A DNA stretch of 64,000 bases from Pomphorhynchus laevis (lineage: Eukaryota; Acanthocephala; Palaeacanthocephala; Echinorhynchida; Pomphorhynchidae): NCBI GenBank assembly GCA_012934845.2, contig WNNJ02000108.1:372001-436000 (forward strand). The letters are read 5' to 3'. How positions within the stretch are numbered: the first letter of the stretch is position 1; each line of letters begins with the position of its first letter. The notes beneath the pieces are model-generated. The model was not told where the DNA came from. It did no database searches and saw only the letters and a list, made by a program, of their open reading frames with translations. Positions 60,401 through 64,000 of this stretch are shown piece after piece. The position numbers and the translations under genes were made by a program.

Positions 60401-61820
60401 ATATTTAACTTGAAATCAGAAATGATTTCAATTAAGTTTGCAAAATACAAGACGAAAATCATTCATTGAATCTAATTGAAAATTAACAAGACGAGTCGAG
60501 TGATCGTCATCCTACATTAAAAGGACGGAAACTTGAAACGTAAGTATTAAATCCATAGCTGATCAGGCCTATCAATGCTAAATGTAGCGTACTGTTGTTG
60601 GCTTATAGATAGGATAAAAGTAGCATGCAGGATAACAAAATGAAAAATGCTTTATCGTGAACAAAAATAAATTGTAGTTTTCTTTTATCGAAATATATAA
60701 AAATCAGCAGTTATCGAAATATACAAAGAACTTCATTAAAGTGAATTTGTGTTTATTGAACGATTTATTTTGCGATCCTATTTAGTAAAAAACTAATGCT
60801 TAAAATATTGTTGTTAATATATAATGTACAGATTTATTGTTTAAAAAATTAATGTATTATTTAAACAATTAATAAATTTATAATATATTATTTAATTTGT
60901 CGATTGAACTTATTGATTATATCCACTTTTTTATCTTTTAAGTAAAAGATAAAAAATAGATAAAAAATATTAAATTTTAATATTAAATAAAATTTAATTA
61001 CATCATTTATAAAGAATTAATCCATATTGATGTTAATATATCTTATATCCCAAGATTTTAATTGCAACGCAATAATAGTATTGAATCTATAATGCTTTGG
61101 AGGATATGAAAACTGATCGACACGATGAGAAAAATCGACGAATCTCGTTTTCAACAGAACAAAAAAATGTTTGCTAAAAGTTAAAATATAAGAATATATA
61201 TTTTTTAATGTATTAGAAATTACAGCAAATAATTATTAAATTTGCACATAACAAAAAGTAACCAAAATATTTTTTATTTTCTGTTTTAAAATAAAAAAAA
61301 TAAAATATTTATTATAATTAATAAGACTTAATAAAGACTAAATAAGACTAAATAAATAAAGACTTTTTTATAATAAAGACGTCTTACAACGTTCAAATAA
61401 GGGTTTCACTCAATGTCATGCTTAAAAAGCATTACTTGTTTGTTTAATATTTAGTAAAACAAATATTAAAACCAAATTAATTCACAAATGATTATCACTA
61501 TGCAAAATATTGAGCAACCTTCTTTCAACATCCATACTATATAGTCAAAACTGCGAACGCTCTGAATAAAATTACCTATTAATTCTCTTCGGACATTTGT
61601 CGGGATCAATAATAACTTCATAATGATGTACTTTTATTCTCGGAACCCGAATACTAAAGTGGTTTGCTCGTAATGGAATTATCCTGCCTTCTTTTCCAAA
61701 TCCTGGACGTAACGGTGCGCAAAAGTCATTTGGAGGTATCAGCAAGCAGACCATTTTTTGGCTATCAGTTTCTTTTTTATTTGAAATAGAATGCTGTACT
61801 CCATTAACATCATCACTCAT
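35940..61820 (-). CDS. Argonaute protein (AGO1/AGO2-type clade), 17 exons, predicted non-slicing
   Basis: Small-RNA-guided silencing protein. Exons, minus strand in order: 61820-61576, 59590-59476, 59420-59233, 55601-55462, 55412-55278, 54276-54189, 54136-54059, 54007-53944, 53900-53829, 53775-53728, 53262-53015, 43652-43308, 40109-40016, 39969-39775, 39731-39597, 39551-39450, 36416-35940. All junctions are GT-AG and the phases fit, giving 2769 nt (922 aa); exon 7 could instead start at 54139 (923 aa). Domains: N about 30-170, PAZ about 225-360, MID about 430-580, PIWI about 510-860. MID pocket residues Y535, K539, Q551, K572 and K576 match human AGO2 Y529, K533, Q545, K566 and K570. The PIWI tetrad reads A604, E644, D676, H814 where AGO2 has D597, E637, D669, H807. 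The constant offset of 7 supports the exon model. The protein ends in MYFA, as AGO1/AGO2 proteins do. It is a diverged paralogue rather than a strongly conserved AGO1. Confidence 0.93.
36417..38050. other. Argonaute intron 16, distal part
   Basis: AT-rich, with no element recognised. A 77-codon open frame on the minus strand at 37132-37365 matches nothing I know and has no splice context. Confidence 0.35.
38053..38275 (-). mobile_element. tRNA-derived SINE, copy 3
   Basis: Minus-strand copy in Argonaute intron 16: head TAGTGGATGTAAGGTTGAAT, B-box-like CTGAGTTCAAATCCG, central domain GGGTCGAAACGTGAAATGTT, tail ending GTGCCACATCC. Confidence 0.75.
38355..38450 (+). mobile_element. tRNA-derived SINE, 3' fragment
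   Basis: Only the tail (AACAATACCTGTGAGTACAA...CAGCTTACAGATGCAA) is present. Upstream is unrelated DNA. Confidence 0.65.
38450..39140 (+). repeat. Two SINE copies embedded in a direct duplication
   Basis: A 62-bp block (AAACATTCATTGCAAGTGGC...) occurs at 38450 and 38767, each followed by a plus-strand SINE (about 38520-38767 and 38885-39140). Heads CCTTAGTTCAAATTCG and CCTGAGTTCAAATCCG; central domains and tails are both recognisable. It arose by duplication with an embedded SINE rather than by two independent insertions. Confidence 0.7.
39450..40109 (-). CDS. Argonaute exons 13-16: PIWI catalytic region
   Basis: Exon 13 (40109-40016) reads [13 protein letters not shown] where slicing AGOs have GADVTHPPAGD; the GCA codon at 40066-40064 replaces the catalytic aspartate. 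Exon 14 (39969-39775) keeps the glutamate in HRQEYIKD and the aspartate in YRDGLSE. Exon 15 (39731-39597) has AIREAC and [10 protein letters not shown]. Exon 16 (39551-39450) has [14 protein letters not shown] and CSHAGIQ. The three introns within are 46, 43 and 45 nt. Spliced length matches human AGO2 without gaps across this block. Confidence 0.93.
41056..42624. mobile_element. Fold-back element with 300-bp inverted arms in Argonaute intron 12
   Basis: The left arm 41056-41354 and right arm 42324-42624 are inverted copies at roughly 95% identity, separated by about 970 bp. The left arm has an open frame on the plus strand (41056-41286, [14 protein letters not shown]...) and a second one reading [16 protein letters not shown], which look like a decayed coding region, perhaps a LINE ORF1. 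The loop has further degenerate frames. The family is not recognised. Confidence 0.65.
42625..43307. other. Argonaute intron 12, proximal part
   Basis: AT-rich; no element or exon recognised before the exon 12 donor at 43307. Confidence 0.35.
43308..43652 (-). CDS. Argonaute exon 12: MID domain core
   Basis: This is the best conserved exon. It holds [45 protein letters not shown] and [12 protein letters not shown]. All five residues that hold the guide 5' phosphate in human AGO2 have identical counterparts, so guide loading should be intact. The Arg codon split by the 9.4-kb intron is completed at 43652. The exon ends at 43308 before GTTGGT, splitting another Arg codon. Confidence 0.94.
44095..44650 (+). 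mobile_element. Degraded R1/Jockey-like LINE RT fragment
   Basis: Decayed relative of the LINEs at 10.7-18.5 kb: [12 protein letters not shown] near 44098, [18 protein letters not shown], and FLFKIKN parallel their RT. Many frame breaks. It lies in the same Argonaute intron as the tandem array. Confidence 0.75.
44640..45000. repeat. Tandem duplication, period about 175 bp, AT-rich
   Basis: Two adjacent units share TTAAATCTATAT, TTATTTATTATTCA and GGGTCACAGGAATAAA. A diverged third partial unit is at about 45190-45290. It lies just left of the 290-bp array. Confidence 0.75.
45498..45532. repeat. Inverted stub of the 290-bp unit at the array edge
   Basis: TTTTGATATTTCGCTAAC...GTTAGCGAT resembles the reverse complement of the unit's TTAGCATCTT/TCGAAATATC region (about 26 of 32 positions by eye). 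It directly abuts the first, partial direct unit. Confidence 0.45.
45533..52565. repeat. 290-bp tandem satellite array, about 24.25 units, in Argonaute intron 11
   Basis: Head-to-tail units with an exact 290-bp period over 7033 bp, almost identical. The recurrent variants are few: TCCTTTGAAC versus TTCTTTGATC, ACGGAAGAC versus ACGAAAGAC, GGGGAGG versus GGGTAGG, ATAAGG versus ATAAAG. The TCCTTTGAAC form is confined to the partial first unit and units 1, 2 and 5 at the left edge. Each unit has an 86-codon frame on the plus strand and a 57-codon frame on the minus strand. The array sits in the 9362-nt intron between two MID exons. This is a young array homogenised by unequal exchange or conversion; the true copy number may differ from the assembly. 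Confidence 0.98.
45649..45822 (-). other. 57-codon open frame in each 290-bp unit, Argonaute sense strand (first unit shown)
   Basis: ATG at 45822, TGA ending at 45649. The product begins [13 protein letters not shown], continues with a Pro-rich [12 protein letters not shown] stretch and ends [12 protein letters not shown]. The Pro-rich start and amphipathic end look more like protein-coding sequence than the plus-strand 86-codon frame does. It repeats every 290 bp to the end of the array. The unit may derive from a captured exon; no function can be assigned. Confidence 0.35.
52566..53014. other. AT-rich DNA between array and Argonaute exon 11, with two hairpins
   Basis: GATAGTAATAT (52695) pairs with ATATTACTATC, and AAATAAGCTAATAT (52722) pairs with ATATTAGCTTATTT. 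Otherwise featureless. Confidence 0.5.
53015..53262 (-). CDS. Argonaute exon 11: start of MID domain
   Basis: Encodes [21 protein letters not shown] and [10 protein letters not shown], matching the NDPYVQEFG, GRVLPPP and GVWDMR blocks of AGO1/2, then WAIISFASQ (AGO2 WAIACFAPQ). The acceptor is TTTAG at 53263. The exon ends in an AG half-codon before GTTAGA at 53014, which opens the 9362-nt intron containing the tandem array. Confidence 0.92.
53728..55601 (-). CDS. Argonaute exons 4-10: PAZ domain and linker 2
   Basis: Seven small exons. Exon 4 carries TPVGRSFF and [13 protein letters not shown], hallmark linker/PAZ-entry motifs. Exon 5 carries NIDVSATAFY once spliced. Exon 6 has [10 protein letters not shown] and RRKYRV, exons 7-8 the YFKERH and LPCLQIG blocks, exon 9 VPGQRCIKK, and exon 10 ATARSAP. 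Five of the introns are only 43-53 nt; the exon 5-6 intron (54277-55277) is 1001 nt and empty. The PAZ domain normally holds the 3' end of the guide RNA, and its fold-defining segments are all present. The exon 7 acceptor has two possible AGs three bases apart (54137 or 54140). Confidence 0.9.
54277..55277. other. Argonaute intron 5
   Basis: 1001 nt, AT-rich, with a short palindromic ACTCTTTAACCGAAG/CTTCGGTTTAAGAGT hairpin near 55089-55124. No element seen. Confidence 0.5.
55842..57292 (-). mobile_element. RTE-like LINE fragment (RT) in Argonaute intron 3, broken
   Basis: Minus strand, RT N-terminal to C-terminal: [17 protein letters not shown] near 57270, [19 protein letters not shown] near 56888-56835, [16 protein letters not shown] near 56700, [10 protein letters not shown] near 56615-56585, then [12 protein letters not shown] (56075) and a C-terminal [12 protein letters not shown] near 55890. 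GPDGIP, the motif A wording and the C terminus fit RTE-type LINEs. Several frame breaks; 5'-truncated. Confidence 0.82.
57541..58015. other. GC-richer island of unknown origin in Argonaute intron 3
   Basis: Much higher GC than its surroundings (GCGTTCCCGCGCGTCTCGAG...). It has a TATAAA at 57662, then a 60-codon frame [16 protein letters not shown] at 57733-57915 and an overlapping one at 57902-58090. It looks like an imported promoter plus 5' coding piece, possibly a transposon 5' end. I do not recognise the product. Confidence 0.4.
58020..59232. other. Remaining part of Argonaute intron 3
   Basis: Very AT-rich, with a duplicated block: AGGATCAAGATCGTTTCTGG occurs at about 58517 and 58792. 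No coding potential seen. Confidence 0.4.
59233..59590 (-). CDS. Argonaute exons 2-3: rest of N domain and linker 1
   Basis: Exon 2 (59590-59476) holds [11 protein letters not shown], matching PVFDGRKNLYT of AGO2. Exon 3 (59420-59233) ends [13 protein letters not shown], matching QALDVVMRHLPSM. They are split by a 55-nt GTAAGT...TAG intron (59475-59421). The linker between them is shorter and less conserved than in AGO1, consistent with a fast-evolving paralogue. The exon 3 donor is GTAAGT at 59232. Confidence 0.9.
59648..59787. repeat. Local direct duplication, period about 85 bp
   Basis: GTGCTGATTGAACTCATCC...GAATTAAAC followed by GTTTAATCC occurs at 59651 and 59735, in Argonaute intron 1. 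Confidence 0.75.
60111..60645. mobile_element. Inverted pair of SINE-like elements sharing the tRNA-SINE central domain
   Basis: 60165-60310 (minus) and 60485-60640 (plus) are inverted copies (for example GACGAGTCGAGTGATCGTCA on the plus arm). The core GAAACTTGAAACGTAAGTAT...ATAGCTGATCAGGCCTATCA resembles the central domain of the SINEs at 34.9-39.1 kb, while heads and tails differ. The left tail ends with the AATGACAGCACAGGTATATC sequence also seen at 2735 and 2893. In Argonaute intron 1. Confidence 0.65.
60650..61575. other. Argonaute intron 1, proximal part
   Basis: AT-rich with no element or exon recognised. Splice donor at 61575. Confidence 0.4.
61576..61820 (-). CDS. Argonaute exon 1: start codon and N domain
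   Basis: The ATG at 61820 opens MSDDVNGVQ, a short polar leader of about 25 residues. The N-domain block follows, ending [10 protein letters not shown], which matches the PEKCPRRVNR motif of animal AGOs. The exon ends on AG before GTAATT; the split Arg codon is completed at 59590. The leader is much shorter than the Gln-rich N terminus of Drosophila Ago1. I see no in-frame upstream exon, but a further 5' non-coding exon cannot be excluded. Confidence 0.88.
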
Positions 61821-62325
61821 TTGTAAAGTCTATCGGTAAATTATCTTTGACAAGATCAATTCGCAAAATAATTACCGCTTATATTTCTGAATAACAAAAA
61901 TGAATTAAATAAACGCAAAAGCATATGATTTAGATATATAACAAATTGTAAATAGAACTTTTCCAAAGATGACAATTTTAGAAGTTCAAAACGCTTGCTT
62001 CCAACAAATTAGATTTAATTTGATTTTAAAATTATAAATTTATATTTGCAAATAGAATTACTTCAATAATTGTTATTAAAATAAAATTAATTAGATTAAT
62101 AATTAATGCTAAGGAATATTAACGATTTTGAATATTTATATGGATAAAAATTTTATAAGAAAATAATATTTTACTGAATTCCTAGGAGTTAGATACTAAA
62201 TATGTCGACAATTCATTTTTTATAAATAAAAAAGTTGTCAAGTTAGATTGCTAGATCAAGTATAACAAATACAATTAATTATCTATTAATCTATTTATTA
62301 ATACATTATTATAAGGATTTAGTTT
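61821..62325. other. Argonaute 5' flank
   Basis: AT-rich upstream DNA; should contain the 5' UTR and promoter, but no core element can be singled out. Confidence 0.35.
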
Positions 62326-62920
62326 CAAGAGGCTGTTGCAGTACGATATGGCTGGCAACCCAATCCAATAACAAATAAGTGCACTTGCGGTGCCGGATTT
62401 GATATCTCGCATGCTCTGTCATGGATGATTTGATTTTGTCCGTCACAATATTGTAATTAATGAAGTATCTAAATGTTTAAGCACATTTTGTAAGTGCGTA
62501 ATAAAAGAGCCCCAAGTTAATCATGTACCTCAATCTCTCGAATTCGATAACAATACAGCATCGCGAGATGAATATGAAAGAGCAGATATTTCTTGCAACG
62601 GCATATTTGAAAATGCTACGGACCGGTACTTCATGGATATATCGTTTTTAACTCTTTGGCTCCGTTGTACTCCTTATCTCGAATATCAGAACACTTCCAA
62701 AACCACGAAAACCGCAAAAATGCAAAATATAATGAACGAATAGTGAAAGTTGAGCATGCATTCTTTCATCCGATTATATTATCGACCACAAGAGGGGTGG
62801 TTCCGACAACGAACGCAGTATTGAAGCAAATATCAAGACAGATATCCACTCGCGGTCATTCTTCGTACATAGATTGTATACGACCCTACGATCAAGGATA
62901 TCAACATTAATATCAAAAGC
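62326..62920 (+). mobile_element. Non-LTR retroelement C-terminal fragment, broken
   Basis: AVRYGWQPNP, KCTCGAGFDISHALS and FVRHNIVINEV, then RADIS, RYFMDI, KTTKTAKMQNIMNE and VEHAFFHPIIFS-type blocks. These correspond to the cysteine-containing C-terminal region seen after the RT in some LINE-type elements. Three or more frame breaks. RT proper is absent. Confidence 0.55.
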
Positions 62921-63044
62921 TGTTTCAATTTCAATAAGGATGACACCTTACGCATGTCGGAAGGCAGACAGGGAACAACCAATGATCACACAAAATCACA
63001 TTTAAAGTTCTAAATCTAACATTGTTTAATATAAGGGCCTATTT

Positions 63045-63122
63045 GTGGGTAACACATTAACAAAGATTACCCATTTGTGGGTAACCCATTAATGGGTTAC
63101 CCATTTGTGAGTAACCCATTAA
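63045..63122. repeat. Short palindromic minisatellite (TGGGTAACCCATT)
   Basis: Four to five alternating direct and inverted copies of GGGTAACCCATT, immediately before the CR1/L2-like fragment. Probably replication slippage on a self-complementary unit. Confidence 0.75.
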
Positions 63123-63125
63123 GTG

Positions 63126-63885
63126 TTATGAATTTTACCATCCACTGTTTTCTGTATTTCCTTCTTCTCTATCGTCAGACCACAATTATTCCTGCTGTAG
63201 ATAAACTAGTATTTCTAGGTATTCACTTCGACAATAACCTGCATCTCGATCCCTTCATTCGTGATAAAACTAGGTCTTCAAATATTCTTCTCCGTGATAT
63301 TCGTCTCGTCAGAAATTCTCTAGATTTTAGTTCATGTAAATCTCTTATCTTCTCCCTTCTTTTCCCATGTATTGATTACTGTCTTAGCCTTCTCGTTTTC
63401 CCTTCAAAGTCATCCCTTAAATCTCTTCAGCGCCTCATTAACACTGTTGTACGCATCCTTTTTCGACTTTATAAATTCGATCATATATCTCCTCTTATTT
63501 ATCAAATCTTGGATAGCTAAGTATTGAACATCGCATTCGTTTTCGTCTGCTTTGTCTAACTTATCGCCTTCTCTATTGTAATTCTCCTTCTTATCTCTAT
63601 CTGCCAACTCTAAGTGAATCTCGTTCTCTTTCTACTCACCTACGTTCATGTGCTTCTTTTCTACTACACTGACATCTTCACTCAGCCAACTTCGGATGTC
63701 GATCCCTACATATCGCTGTTCTTTGGAATTCCCTACATGATCATCTGCGATCATCATCCTTACTCCAATTTTTCAAAAAGCAACTCCAATCAATGCTACT
63801 AAACGAGTAACTTTTTCAATCTGTTTCGCTTTTGTGGGCTTGTAAGCACACAGTTTTTGTGCATTTGCCACATTAAAAAACTTTC
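63126..63885 (+). mobile_element. CR1/L2-like LINE 3' fragment
   Basis: Encodes VDKLVFLGIHFDNNL and RSSNILLRDIRLVR, matching VDNLVFLGFHFDNRL and RSSTLILHNLRQVR of the element at 30.1-34.5 kb, then a broken C-terminal region. The 3' end near 63840-63880 (GTGCATTTGCCACATTAAA) matches that element's 3' tail. 5'-truncated, minus-strand counterpart of the same family. Confidence 0.85.
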
Positions 63886-64000
63886 CTATACCCCCGTAAA
63901 TTGTAACCTTCGGATATCAAAAATAAATTTTGAAAGTAAATAAAATATGTTATTAGGAAATATTTAGAAATTTAAATTGATGATAATTGATGGTAATATT

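Overview
The window is AT-rich eukaryotic DNA with intron-containing genes and many non-LTR retroelements. The genes and element families (an AGO1/AGO2-type Argonaute, Penelope with GIY-YIG, CR1/L2-like, RTE-like and R1/Jockey-like LINEs, tRNA-derived SINEs) point to an invertebrate animal, most likely an arthropod; the species cannot be told from the sequence alone.

Two host genes can be modelled, both on the minus strand. The right one (35940-61820) is a complete Argonaute gene. I traced 17 exons by protein similarity and GT-AG junctions; they join in frame into about 922 residues with N, PAZ, MID and PIWI domains. The guide 5'-phosphate pocket residues of MID are kept, but the first aspartate of the PIWI catalytic tetrad is alanine, so the protein probably binds small RNAs without slicing. 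Its introns are either 43-55 nt or much longer (465-9362 nt), and all mobile DNA lies in the long ones. The 9.4-kb intron between two MID exons carries a 24-copy, 290-bp tandem array with almost identical units. The left gene (3308-20127) is a three-exon gene for a 663-residue, Ser/Asn/Lys-rich protein that I do not recognise.

Layout: 1-3.2 kb, AT-rich DNA with a Penelope-type hammerhead ribozyme and a MITE-like element. 3.3-20.1 kb, the unrecognised gene; its 12-kb first intron holds two head-to-head copies of an R1/Jockey-like LINE, inside an outer inverted duplication. 21.1-26 kb, a broken Penelope fragment, a Penelope element with an open 635-codon frame, and a degraded LINE. 26.2-29.9 kb, featureless AT-rich DNA. 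30.1-34.5 kb, a CR1/L2-like LINE on the minus strand. 34.9-39.1 kb, a cluster of tRNA-derived SINEs. 35.9-61.8 kb, Argonaute, with a fold-back element, a LINE fragment, the satellite array, an RTE fragment and a SINE pair in its introns. 62.3-63.9 kb, two more LINE fragments.

The most notable points are the apparently slicer-dead Argonaute with a satellite in its MID intron, the LINE pair that shares the same internal stops in ORF2 but has divergent gag regions, and the hammerhead motif. Exon boundaries come from reading junctions and family alignment, without transcript evidence.
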